Below, piece after piece: positions 22,357 to 33,907 of a DNA stretch of 64,000 nucleotides. A program made the translations under genes and the position numbers. Numbering within the stretch: position 1 is the stretch's first letter; each line of letters opens with the position of its first letter. The stretch is from contig JAGPXD010000003.1 of assembly GCA_020746995.1 (NCBI GenBank), positions 620,001-684,000 on the forward strand. Reading direction: 5' to 3'. The DNA is from Plectosphaerella cucumerina. Taxonomy: Eukaryota > Ascomycota > Sordariomycetes > Glomerellales > Plectosphaerellaceae. The notes under the pieces were generated by a model. It ran no database searches. It was not told the DNA's origin and saw only the letters and a program-made list of their open reading frames with translations.

Positions 22357-24861
22357 GGTTGCAGCGACTTCAACCTCTCACGTTAGGAAGTGTGATGCCA
22401 GAACACAGATCTCCAGCTCGTGCTTTCGAGATGTTTGAGCAGGCGAGTCGACGTGGTCGTACCAACCGCACGGCGATCAGGACAGGGAAGGGAACGACTC
22501 CACGGAAACTTCGCGCGAGAGAGATGCACCCAGTCTTTACTTATCACCCCCCAGCCGTCCCAGAAAGCCGTGACCAGCAAGCGGCATGTCCGGGCATCCG
22601 TTCGTCCAAGCTCGAGGCAGCCCGCGTCTTGTCCCGTCTCCAGTATTTTCCGGGGCAAGCAAAGACGCCATCTGCCTGAAGCACCACATCGCGTCGACAT
22701 CAGACGGAGTATTTCCTCCCGCTAGGGCGCGCCAGTTCCACCTGGGCTATGCGATGCCAAGACCGCGCCGTCGGTGGGTAATCTTGCTGCACGCAGGAGT
22801 GTGGAAGGCGTTGCCCCCCGGCACGTAGGGTCGGGTGTGGTGGATGTGACGGTAACGACGACCCCTTCGCTTCGGGCGGATGGGAGGTTGGTCCCTTGGT
22901 CGAGGGGAAGGATGTTGTTGCTCGGCTGGTACCGTGGCGTCGAGGTCTGAAACGGCCTCGTTGTGGGATGGGTGCTGGCTGGGGGGGCAGGGTTTGGATA
23001 AGGTGGTGCTTCGGCGGCATCCGAAGTTGATGGGGGTGGGCAATTCTCCGCGTTCCTGTATCAGTATCTCGCCAAACGAGAGCGAGCAGGCCTCGAAGGG
23101 GAGACAAGAAGCTTGTCGCAGATGTCCACGGTGCTGCTCTTCGACACCCAAACCTGAGAAGATGCCGGACTGCTGAACCCACACAGCTACTCTCGGCACT
23201 TGTCTTCGCCGTTGAATAGCGTCCGGTGGCACCGCTCGGGCTGTTTCTGGCGCGGACTTTAGGGCTAACTGAGGTGGACTGAGGGGGACGGACGGACCAA
23301 AGCCATCAGACCTCTTGGGGCCAGTCTTTGCGACCTTGACGACGCCCCATTGACCATCTTTCTGCACGTTATGCACGCGAACAATCTTCATCACATCGAC
23401 GCCCTGGTCGCGGCCCCCAATCTCTGAAGCCATCGATGTCGCCACGTGCGGCAGGGGGGCGGGGTGATGCAACCCCCCTCGACCCCTGATTCCGATGCAG
23501 TGCAGTCTCGGCCTCGGCCAGACTTTCGTACCCAAGAATACGGACCCATAGCACGAGGATTGCCACCGGGGTTCATGGGTCTGCGACGTCTCTGCAGGGC
23601 CAGGGGCGTTCGCCGGTTGACACGAACGCATCCCCCCTTCGAGCACTGGCCTCCTTTCTTGCATCCAACCAGCTTCGGTAGTTCGCAAGTATTCATCAGC
23701 GGATAGATACGGATGAAACTGGAAAGCGAGAGGGGTCGGCTGAGATGCGAGTTTGCGCCGAGAAAACCCCACGCCACTATTTTTGCCACCACCGGACGCC
23801 GTCCGTCGGGAGATGCACGGCAATCTCAGGGGACCAAGGAGAAAAGCGCCCTCCTAGGCGACTTTTAAGCTCGCATCCACAGTCAGAGCCCATTCCGCGA
23901 TCAGAAATCCCAACCGTCGTGTCCATCAACGGCCCGCAACGGTCGGCGGCGTCGTCAATAGTCGAGTCAGAGAACCACAGCTCCCCCAGCCGGAACAAAC
24001 CCGCGTCCCCACGAACGGCCCGACACATCTGCCCACCCGACACAGCTTCCATCTCTTCTGATCATCACTGCCTTCGTCGGCTCTGTGTACCATATCCGGC
24101 AACTGGACCGAGACGTTCCTCGCGAGCCGTGTGTCTCGCCACGGCTAGGGCCTTGGCCTTTGCCCGTAGGTCCGTCGGCAGCGTCTGTAGCGCGACGAGC
24201 TAGAAGACTTGTCAGGGGTCAGAGAGACAATCTCTGAACGTGAGTGGGAGGACGCACTCCGGACGGCAGGTGTGATAGGCAGGGAGATGCCCGTATTCGA
24301 TCAGATGCCGTCGACGCCTCCAGGTCCGGGCTTTCCAAGTATCACGGCTGATGCCCTTCTTTGTCATGGCCCGAGTGCAGCTTCATTGTCAATAGCTCCC
24401 CCTGAGCCCCTTTTAACGACCCGCCTCGGAGCCGGCCGGTGGCACCCCTTTCCGTCTGCCCAGCCCCCCTTTCCCCTGCACACCTCCGGCGCAGACGTCC
24501 AACGGCCGAGGCTGCCGCATCACCAACACATGGCGAGCTTCTGCTCCAGGTAAAGTACAGGTTACATGGCTCCGGACATGGCCAGGCCAAGGGTCTTGTT
24601 CATCTCCGACGCCAACAACATGCTCCACGTCCACGGTCTTGGGCTTCGAAACCGTGCGCCGGCCGCCACGAGTTAACGCGACACTACACATCGCCCGGCG
24701 GGAGCTTGTGGTCCCCGAGGTTCGGCTAGCAGGTTAGTTGCATTCTGCTCGAGGTCCTTCATCTTGGGAGATGTTCGCTTCTCTCTTCTTTCCTTCCAGG
24801 CACGTCCGGGAAATTCCACCTTCGTTTTATCTCCCTCGCCCAGGACTAACCCGCTGTCAAC
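22357..24861. other. Long gene-free stretch
   Basis: About 2.5 kb between divergently transcribed genes. A 358-codon minus-strand frame (22747-23823) is rich in Pro/Arg/Ser, lacks domains and overlaps other open frames. I judge it non-coding. It probably holds two promoters and untranslated leaders. Confidence 0.45.
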
Positions 24862-26676
24862 ATGAAGGCTGATTTCCTCTTGCAAGCCGCTTTCTTGGCG
24901 GCTACTCAGCTGGGAGCTTGCCTCGCGGCACCTGCCCCCGAGAGCTGCCGTTGTCTGCCTGGTGACGCCTGCTGGCCCTCGACGGCTCGATGGGATCGCC
25001 TCAACTCGACTGTGGCCGGCCGTCTGGTTGCCACGAAGCCCATCGGCTCGCCGTGCCATGACCCGACCTTTGACGCCGCTGCCTGCGATGCCCTGAAGGC
25101 GGACTGGTTCAACCCCCTGACGCAGTATGTCTTCTCTTCCTATCTAGACGAAGAGCTATGGCTAACATTCCCTCGCAGCATCCCCTCGTCTTCTTCGGTT
25201 ATGCAGACATACTTTGCCAACCAGAGCTGTGACCCCTTCACGGACCGGACTATCCCCTGCACCCTGGGCAACTACGTCAGCTACGCTGTTGAGGCTACTT
25301 CCAACGCAGATGTTGCTGCGGCTCTCAAGTTCGCCAAGGACAACAAGCTCCGCGTGGTGGTTCGCAACACGGGACATGAGTGAGTCTACTCTACTCCCTA
25401 TCACATATACCCTCACTAACGAAGTAGCTTCCTCGGTCGTTCCACCGGTGCCGGTGCCCTCGCCATCTGGACGCACCGCCTCAAGTCCATCGACTTCAGT
25501 ACCTGGTCCGACAAGCACTACAAAGGTCCCGCTGTGACCGTCGGCGCTGGCGTGCTCGGCTACGAGATCCTCGAGGCCTCCCACGCCAAGAACCTCTCCG
25601 TCGTTACTGGCGAGTGTGCCACCGTCGGCCTCGCAGGCGGCTTCACCCAAGGCGGCGGCCACTCGGCCCTGAGCACCCGCTTCGGCCTCGCTGCTGATCA
25701 GACTCTCGCTTTCCATGTCATCACCGCCGATGGCCGCTCTGTCACCGCCACCCCCTCGCGCAACGCCGACCTGTACTGGGCTCTCAGCGGCGGCGGCGGC
25801 GGCACTTTCGGTGTTGTTGTCGGCCTCACCGTTCGCGCTCATCAGACCGCTCCTGTTGGCGGCGCAGCCTTCCAGCTTCTCTCCCCTGTTGTTGGCAAGG
25901 AAAAGTTCGACGCCGCTGTTGCACGCTTCCACGACCTTCTTCCCGCCATGGTTGACCAGGGTGCCATGGTCGTCTTCCTCCTCAACTCGCAGTTCCTCGC
26001 CGTCCGCCCGCTGACCGTGTGGAACTCCACGGCCGACCACGTCCGCGATGTCGTCCTCGCACCCTTCGTTGCCGCCCTGCGTGACGAGCTCGGCATCACT
26101 CTCGCCGTTCGTTACACAGGTCTCTCGTACCGAGACCACTACGACGTCCACATGGGCCCTCTGCCGCGCGGCAACATCGAGGTCCAGCGCTTCCAGTTCG
26201 GCGGCCGCCTGATCCCGCGCGCCGCTATCGAGGACAACAAGGAGGAGTATCTCGCGACCATTCGTAACCTGACGGCCAACGGCGTGCTGGCTGCTGGCTC
26301 TGCTGCCAAGTACGCGGCCCCCGCTGGCGCGGCGCCCAACTCGGTGCTCCCTGCTTGGCGTGGCGCCTTGGTGCAGCTGCAGCTCATCACGAACTGGGAC
26401 AGCACGGCGCCGTGGGAGGCTATGGAATCGGCGCAGGAGCGCATGACGAATGAGTTCATGCCGCAGATCGAGGCTGTCACACCAGGAAGTGGCTCGTACA
26501 TGAACGAGGCTGACTTCAGGCAGCCTAATTGGCAGGGTGTGTTCTATGGACAGAACTACGCCAGGCTGCTTGCCATCAAGCGCAAGTGGGATCCTGAGTC
26601 GATGTTCTATGTGATCAAGGGTGTTGGCAGCGAGGACTGGAACGTTGCTGATGATGGGAGGATGTGCCGTGCGTGA
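24862..26676 (+). CDS. Secreted FAD-linked oxidoreductase, berberine-bridge-enzyme type
   Basis: Three exons (24862-25124, 25179-25379, 25428-26676; introns 54 and 48 nt) give 570 residues. A signal peptide (LLQAAFLAATQLGACLAAP) is present. The FAD_binding_4 domain carries NTGHDFLG, rebuilt across intron 2, whose His is the expected first covalent FAD attachment site. GECATVGLAGGFTQGGG provides the Cys expected for the second. The BBE segment is at the C-terminus (YGQNYARLLAIKRKWDPESMF). Relatives oxidise sugars, alcohols or biosynthetic intermediates and release hydrogen peroxide. Fungal members occur both as secreted oligosaccharide oxidases and in secondary-metabolite clusters. The substrate is unknown. 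The next gene (26835-29271) runs convergently. Confidence 0.92.
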
Positions 26677-26834
26677 GCAGGGTGCATGCATGTGGACAAG
26701 AATTTAGAGGTCAGACCAAATCTATCAAGTCCTCCATGATGGCACTTGTACTGCCTGTGATGCCGAAGAAGAAAGTCATCTCAACCGTCTCGGGCCTAGT
26801 TGTGCTGCCACAAGACTGTCGCTGCCCAGTCCTC

Positions 26835-29271
26835 CTACGACCACGTCACATCTGGTCGCCCTCCTGGTAGCATCATTCTGAACGGCCAGCTCTGAGAGGC
26901 CAGCACATCGGCAACAATCCTTGGCACCCAGACAGTAGCGAGCGTGGGAATGACATACTCGCACCGCTCCGTCCTCGACACCTCCGCACCGCGTGCCCAA
27001 GCCTCACGGGCACCAGCCAAGTCTCCAAGCGCTAACGAGGCATGCGCCATGGACACATGTGCAACGACCGCAGTCCAGGGATGTCGCGCCGCAAATATTG
27101 ACAGCTCGCCCATACGCTCCAAGGTTAGCGACCACAGTCGCAGGGCGTCGGCGAAGCGCAGTCGCTCATGGGCCGCACGCGCGTCGAGCATCAGCCGCCG
27201 CATGTGTAGGACCTGGTCGTTGAGGTCATCGAGCTCGGGCGGCTCGACATCAGCAAGCCTTCTGAGCGTAGCCTCTGCATCATCAAAACGGCCACGACCG
27301 AGATCGACCTCGACTGAAGCCATTGACAGCCGGCGAAAAGGCCTGGTGGTTCCCCGCGCCTCTGCCCCATCGGCAGCTAGCTCAGCGGCAATGAGTTCGT
27401 GCGACTTTTCATGATCGCGCAGCTCGCAGTGGATCTCAGCGAGTTTCGTAGTGATGAGCAGGCGGGTGTTTTCCCGAATGGGCTGTGTGGCGACGAGGGA
27501 GAGGTGCTGTTCGAGCGAGGCTTGGGCCATGACGAGGTCGCCGACCGAGTGGAAATATTTCGCAGCAGTACCCTGCAGACGGCGGGTGACTTCGATCTCG
27601 AAGGTGGACAGGGGTAGAATGCCCTCCCAATCGTACATAACAGCGGCGACGTCGGGGTCGTAGCGGTGGACCTTGTTCTCGATCCAGCTGACGTGGAGTC
27701 GGCCGCGGAGAGCGTTGTCACAACGCGTCATGGCACCAGGGTCTGGGCCGTTGTCGAGAAAACCGCGGGCCTTTGCGGTGGACTGGTCAAAGTTTCCCTC
27801 AAGGCGAAGCATGATACTCTCAAAGAGAGCGACGGAGGCGTGGTAGTAGAACGGCATGGTGCGTTGAAGGACGGTCCGGGCGCGGGAGGTGGCGGCGCGG
27901 CGGATGGTGAAGAAGTCGCGCTCGGCAAAGAAGAGAAGGGCATCGATGGTTTGGCATTTCTGAGAGGCGGCTATCTTGGGGCCGTCGGTTGCTCTGTCGA
28001 GAAGGGCCCAGATCGCTTTCTTCTTGTCCCGGGGCCTGACCGCCACGGTGTCAGCGGGATTTGGAGGAAGGGTCGGTGCAGACTTACCAGTTCACTCTGC
28101 CTTCATAGAGCGCGGGACAAGCAAAGCAGATAAGTCTCAGTACGATGGCGTCGATTGTCTCCCTTGTCTGTGTGGATAATGAGTCCATGATGGACGCCGC
28201 CAGCTGGCCGTCGAGGGACCAAACAGTCGTGCCGTCGTCCAGGGTGCTCTCTGTGATGTAAGGCAATACGCCCACTCGCTCCAAACTGGCATCATCGCCA
28301 AGGGCATCGACTATTTCGAGGGGCATGCCAAAGTCGAGGGCGGCTATACTCTTGATTTCGCCGTCGGCGCCCCATCGCCGCTGGGTCTGGCGTGTGCTCT
28401 TGAGAAGGTCTACCGGGACCACGGACTGCCCAAGGGCGGCGAGAAGAAGGAGTATTCGGTCTGGCCGGGGGAAGAAGTCGCTGTACTCGCCGAGAAGGTC
28501 GTACTTTGTCACTGGTGGGGGAATGTCTACGAAGGATTAGCAGGTGATACTGTGCAGATGCGAAGATGCTCGTAGCATTTTACCCCCAAACTGACTGGTA
28601 ATCAGCTCTTGGACGATGCTGTCAAGGTTCTGATCTCCAGGGCCCAAGGATCGCAGATGCTGAAAGGCCTCTTCGTCGTCGATGTTGAGATATCGCTCGT
28701 ACCTATGCCCTGGTCAGTCCATGCTCCCACCAATACCAGCAGGAGGGACTTACGTCGACGAGGGTACGTCTAGGGGCAGCCAGAGCAGACTCCCGACGCC
28801 GCCCAGCTTTCGCGCCATCTTGATATACTTCTTCCCCGCATACCGAAGCTCCGAGGTCTTCTGCCCCCTAACGAGATGTTCAAGCCCAGGCGGCACCCAG
28901 TCCTTGCTGTCGAGGCCGAGGCTGGACCGGAGGTCGACGATGACGCAGACAACGCGCCGCCTCAGCTCAGAAGGGACGACTGCCTCTGAACCATCGGGCG
29001 ATGTAGCATCCCAGAAGGCGGTCGGGCCGTCCCTGCAGCGATAAGACAGCCGGGCGAGAGCCTTTGGGTCGCTGGGTCGTGCAGAGAGGACCTTGGCCGT
29101 GCGTTGATTGCTGGGGACGACCTGGTACCCGACGTCGCGGCTGAGGGGCTTCGAGCGAGACAGTAGGGCTCTGATGGCTGAGAGATGCCGACTCAGGTCT
29201 GGAGCGAGGGCGGCGGCGACGTCGGGGTCGAAGGATTGGGAGAGCCGGGCGACGGCGTCGCAGAGGCACAT
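26835..29271 (-). CDS. Uncharacterised helical (TPR-like) fungal protein
   Basis: Four exons: 29271-28754, 28702-28584, 28526-28088 and 28035-26835 (introns 51, 57 and 52 nt; GTAAGT, GTAAAA and GTAAGT donors). They give 758 residues in closed phase. I do not recognise a named domain. The C-terminal 400 residues look like alpha-helical repeats of TPR character (for example AEIHCELRDHEKSHELIAAE and WTAVVAHVSMAHASLALGD). The middle part (DLLGEYSDFFPRPDRILLLL, then a beta-rich TTVWSLDGQLAASIMD) resembles regulatory modules of cytosolic signalling proteins. There is no signal peptide or membrane span. The reading frame stays open for 15 codons upstream of the ATG and reads plausibly, so a further 5' exon is possible. 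It ends 158 bp from the convergent FAD oxidoreductase. Confidence 0.78.
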
Positions 29272-30208
29272 TGCGGTGCCCTGCCTGTCGGCTGTCAGGT
29301 TGACGATCCCTCCCGGTTATCGGCGACGAGCCCGACAGAGCTCGCTCGGACGGCCTCGGCCTTTGACGGACCGACTGGCTGCCACACTGTACCGTGTTGC
29401 TGTCAGTGGCAATCAATCTAATCAGATGATCTAATCAGATGGAATGTGATGCGTTTGTTGGCGCAAAGGTCCGATGACGGCTGCGTGATTGACTGATGGT
29501 GTGAGGGAGTCTGGGGACGGGGGAGTCTTCTCACGGTGAGAGGAGGATGGGAAGGGAGGGAAATCAGGTGCGAATCCCTGTCTAGCGCCATCGAGCGAGT
29601 CAATATGTTCTCACCGTGAGAGGTGACGGGTGGGGGTTGTGGTCGTTCGACTGTCGATGAAGCGCCGCTATTGGTTAGTATGGGAGCTGAAATTGCCGGG
29701 GGTATTTGGAGATACAAGAATTGATGAAGGAGGCCAAAGACAGTGATGCAAATATCTTGATGATTTCTGGGTGCTTTGACACGTCGGAGGTGGTAAAGAT
29801 CAGGGATGTCATCACCCTCAGTCCTCTCCATGTTCAACCCACGTAAGCAGCCCCCATTGTTGCTTCTCCGCGCCTCTCGGCGCATCCGACCATCTTGTAC
29901 CCTTCAAAAACCCTAGTCGCATGTCCCTTGCCGTCCGCGTGGTGCCGGTGGATACAATGGCGTGGTCCTGATCCCGGCGGACTGACCCGAGCGCGCACCT
30001 CGATGGAGCTCCGTCGGCATTAGCGCGAGAAACCGATCAAGCGAACTCTGCCCGTTCCAGGCCGAGAATCTTTCCATCTCCCAGGGGTCTGATCAGATAA
30101 ATAAGTCGCGGCCGGGCCGCCATCTGATAACCTCCTTCGACCTCATCCCTCATCCAGCAGCAGCCCTTTATCCCTTGTACTTGTCCCCTCGGCTTATACC
30201 CTGTCATT
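29272..30208. other. Intergenic, divergent promoters
   Basis: About 0.9 kb between the starts of the helical protein and the MFS gene. Near 29300 the sequence just upstream of 29271 may belong to an unresolved 5' exon. Otherwise nothing is recognised. Confidence 0.4.
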
Positions 30209-31832
30209 ATGGACGCTTCAAAGGAGGTCAAGGACCTAGAACACCCGCCGACCACGGCCGTCAAGGCCGTGGCCGAGTCGGACCAGGACAGGGACAGCAG
30301 CATCGCCTCGCGCGACGATGCCGGCGACAAGGCCCCCATCCCGCTCAACATGAAGATCATTTCGGTCATCATCGTGAGCATGATCGGCTTCGGCGGTCAC
30401 TGGAGCAGCGGCGTCACCGGCGCCCTGAAGAGCACCCTGAAGAAGGTTTGTCTCGTCCCCCCTGTCTCTCCCCTACCACCCCTAACACCCCCAGGAACTA
30501 CACATCAGCAACACCCAGTTCGCCATCCTCGACACAAGCGAGAACTTCATCAAGACCGCCCTGATCCTCGCGAGCGGCATCCTGACCGACCGCTACGGCG
30601 GTGCCAGCACCATGCTCTGGGGCAACGCAATTTTCAGCCTCGGCGCCATCCTCATCGCCGCAGCCACCACCATCCGCAACTACCGCTTCATGATCTTCGG
30701 CGTCGTCGTCCAGGCCCTCGGCGATGTAGCCACCCAAGTCGCCCAATACAAGATCTTCTCTTCCTGGTTTCCCCCCTCCTCCGGCTTCGCCTCCACCCTC
30801 GCTCTGGAGCTGGGCATCGGCAAGATCGGCGCCTTCGTCGGCAAGGCCACGGCCAACGTCATCGCCACCAACCTCGGTGATTTCTCCTGGGCCTACTGGA
30901 TGGCCGTCTTCATGAACCTCTTCACCAACGTCGCCACCCTGTTCTTCTGGTGGTTCACCCGCTGGTGCGAGCGCAAGTACTCGGGTACCCGCGACCCGGC
31001 CACGGGCGAGAAGCTCACGGAGCGGAACAAGAAGTTCGAGCTCGGAAAGATGCTTCGTCTTCCTTGGTCCTTCTGGCTCGTCTGCCTCTTCTCTCTCTTC
31101 CAGACCTCCACCGCGGGAATCTTCAACTCCAACAGCACTGAGCTCGCCGAGCAGCGCTTCAAGATCTCCGCCGTCCGCGCGGGATGGTACTCGTCCATGT
31201 CGCAGTACCTGGGCTTCTTCTTCGTTCCCCTTATTGGCGTCTTCATCGACATTCTCGGCCAGCGCATCTCCGTCATGCTCGTCTGCGCTTTCGGCATGGT
31301 CCTGTCGATGTCCCTCGCCGCCTGGGGTCCTACCTTCTCCGGCACTGCCGCCAGTTTCGGCATCTACGCCGTCGCCACCTCCTTTGGCCCGACTGTGATC
31401 ATCGATAGTATCCGCACGAGCATGTGGTATCAAGAGGTCTTTGGCTCTGGCTACGCCATCAAGATCGCCATCAACAACAGCATGACCATCATCGCCGGTG
31501 TCATTGCCGGAACCATCCAGGACCGCGACGACGACAGCTACGACAACGTCACCGTCTTCTACGTCTTCCTGGCCGCCGGCTCCTTCGTCGTCGCCCTCAT
31601 CATGATGGCCATTGGCTTCTTCAACCCTATCCTCGGCTCGCTGCAGTGGAGCCGCAAGAAGAGGATCGCCAACGGCAGCCAGCTCGTTGCCCTCAAGGAG
31701 GCCTTTGAGACGAACAAGCACGCCGCCTGGAACCGCAAGCTCAGCATGGCGAACTTTGTCGCTGTCATCGTCCTGATCCTCGGTGCTTGGGCCGCCTACT
31801 TCTGGGGCATCGCCACGGGCAACAACTACTAG
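30209..31832 (+). CDS. MFS transporter, MFSD1-like
   Basis: Exons 30209-30445 and 30495-31832 (49-nt intron, GTTTGT/CAG, phase 0) give 524 residues. After a 45-residue hydrophilic N-terminus there are about 12 membrane helices. Motifs typical of the MFSD1-like branch are visible: ISNTQFAILDTSENF after helix 1, SGILTDRYGG (the MFS A-loop) and LALELGIGKIGAFVGK in helix 5. The ending WAAYFWGIATGNNY is hydrophobic. In animals MFSD1 exports dipeptides from lysosomes. Fungal relatives are poorly studied and may sit in vacuolar or plasma membranes. It converges on the acetyltransferase-family gene, with only 95 bp between the stop codons. Confidence 0.88.
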
Positions 31833-31927
31833 ACGAAGGGTGTAGGATGCGGGATGGATATTAAAAGTCTAATGTTAATTAAAGCGATGGATGTTTGAAG
31901 AGCCAAAACTTCCCTTGCGTGACGTGC

Positions 31928-33426
31928 TCACAGTGCTGCAAAGTCCGCGTCGATGCCATCGCACACCTTGGTGACAAAGGCCTCCTCGTCTTCGGCCGGG
32001 ATACCGAGTGCCCCGACCTGCCACGTCGCCGTGTACGCCAGGACGCCTCCCTTGAGACACAGGACGTTGAACGCAATAGCCGAGCTCGTGACATGTCCCG
32101 GCTGCGCAAACATGGCCTTGACGATCCTCGGTCCACCCGGCGCCGCCCCGCCATCGCGGTCTGGGTCAAAGAGACCAATGTTGCTCAGCTCAAACGACGA
32201 ACCCCTCTCCGACCCGACCTTGCCTGCCAGCCACTGCCGCACGCTCGACGCGTACCGCAGCAGCCCGACGGGCTGATCCTGCAGCTTCACTGCCGCCAGG
32301 GCCAACTTCTGCGTCGCCGCCTTCGCCCCCTCCCACTCGGCATCAGACAGTGGTGTGCCCGGCTCCACGGCGTCGACGTGAGGCACCCGGAGGTAGCAGC
32401 CTGACGCAAACTCGCCCATCTCATCCTCGTGGACTCCGACGGACCGGCGCATGTTGACAGCCGTCTCCACGACGTAGTTGGTCACACCCTTGCCGTCGCC
32501 GATAGCCCGCCCCAGCCCGCGGGCGATAAGCTGAGCCAGCACGCCAGACAGTTTGGCATCGTGGGCGCGGGCAGCACGCGTGGCATTGGCGACGGCCGAG
32601 GAAGGCAGCTCGCGCAGCTTGAGCCTGTTGGTGTTGGTGGCGGCGTCGAAGAACATGGTGCGCGTGCCGAGCCATGTGCCCGCGTCGACAGTCGAGGCCT
32701 GCGCCTTGAAGCCGAAGAAGTCGGCGAGGAAGCGGGGGAGGATGTTGCCGATCAGGGGGCCGAGGAGGAAGGACCACGAGATGGGGAGGTGTGCGGGAGT
32801 GTCGAACGGCGCTGGCAGCGCGGTGTCAGGGGTTGTCAAGGTCGACACGGCCAACTCGGGAGCGGTCTTGGACGTCTCTCGGACGGCCTTGAGGAACGAA
32901 CGGTGGAACGAGGTGCCGTTGGGCCCGTCGCCGAGGGTGTGGGAGAAGGAGAAGACAACGAGGGCCTGCGATCCGGCGAACGGGAGGACGACGATCCTCC
33001 AGGGCGGGATGCCTTGGGCAAACGGCTTGTTCAGCTCCCTGGCCATGACAGCCTCCATCGCGGCGGAGACATCAGCTTCCTTGGAGACGCTATCGAGCAC
33101 GGCGACGTGGTCTGGCAGGTTCATCTTGGGCACTCGTTCATAGTACCCCTTGTCCGTGTGCTTGTCGCCGACGACGACGCAGAGGAACGGGTGAGCCTCG
33201 ATGCAGTGCCGGAGAGGCTCGAAGAATGACTTGGGGGTGGTGGCATCGAAGCCGTTCCCAAAGTCATACACGGCACTGATGATGACCGCGTTGTAGAACC
33301 CCAGGTCCTCGCGGCTTATCGTCCGCTTCTCATTCGGGCCTGAGAATGTCAGAGGGCGCGACGGTAGGGGGTGGAAGCACAGCTGGACTCACTGGCATAT
33401 CTGAGGAACTTGTTCTGGGCGGCCAT
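31928..33426 (-). CDS. Acetyltransferase-family (AATase / condensation-fold) enzyme
   Basis: Exons 33426-33393 (only 34 nt) and 33339-31928, joined across a 53-nt intron (GTGAGT/CAG), give 481 residues. The start is set by the in-phase mini-exon MAAQNKFLRYA. The active-site motif HxxxD of CoA-dependent acyltransferases is present as HTLGDG (His145, Asp149). SNIGLFD near the C-terminus is also typical of the fold. Length and layout fit the alcohol acetyltransferase family (PF07247). Such enzymes esterify alcohols or secondary metabolites with acyl-CoA. No signal peptide. The substrate is unknown. Confidence 0.86.
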
Positions 33427-33907
33427 TGTGACTGTAGTCCTGTCGCTCGAGGTGCACTGGTTTCTGCTGGTGAACACCATAAACTTGACAGCTGGAAGCA
33501 AGGTAAATAGTCTCCTGTTCGGACTCTGAGAAGAGGCCGCCGGCGGGTAGCCCGGATCTCCAAAGTCCCAAACTCACACAATCTCCACCATGCTTCTTCT
33601 TCACGCCCCGTCCGTCTGAAACATTGGCACATTATGTCAGCAAATGGGCGGGCCTTCACGGCCTTTGCTCCCCGCCAAGGCTCGAAGCGAAATGAGCTTC
33701 GATCTGGAGACAAGGTTCACCATGGCTGCCTGCTTGTTGTGCCCGCGATGACGAGTCCAACGACCAAATGATCACCGGAGATGCTGGGGACTCGCAGGAA
33801 ATGTCTTCGAGGGGTCGCGCCCAAGTGCAAACATACGCAAACGGGGGTATCTGAAACAGAACGACTCACGCTCTTCAAAACACCACCACCATGCCACTCC
33901 TCTTGCC
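33427..33907. other. Short intergenic stretch
   Basis: About 480 bases that hold the upstream region of the acyltransferase and the 3' end of the next minus-strand gene. Overlapping short frames have no support. Confidence 0.5.

Noticed and set aside
22747..23823. 358-codon minus-strand frame in a gene-free stretch
   Set aside because: Pro/Arg/Ser-rich, no domain, overlapped by other open frames; looks like random G/C-rich sequence.
25162..26691. 509-codon minus-strand frame opposite the FAD oxidoreductase
   Set aside because: Antisense composition artefact; the plus strand has signal peptide, spliced motifs and catalytic residues.
30498..31721. 407-codon minus-strand frame opposite the MFSD1-like gene
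   Set aside because: Acidic low-complexity antisense of a membrane-protein gene.
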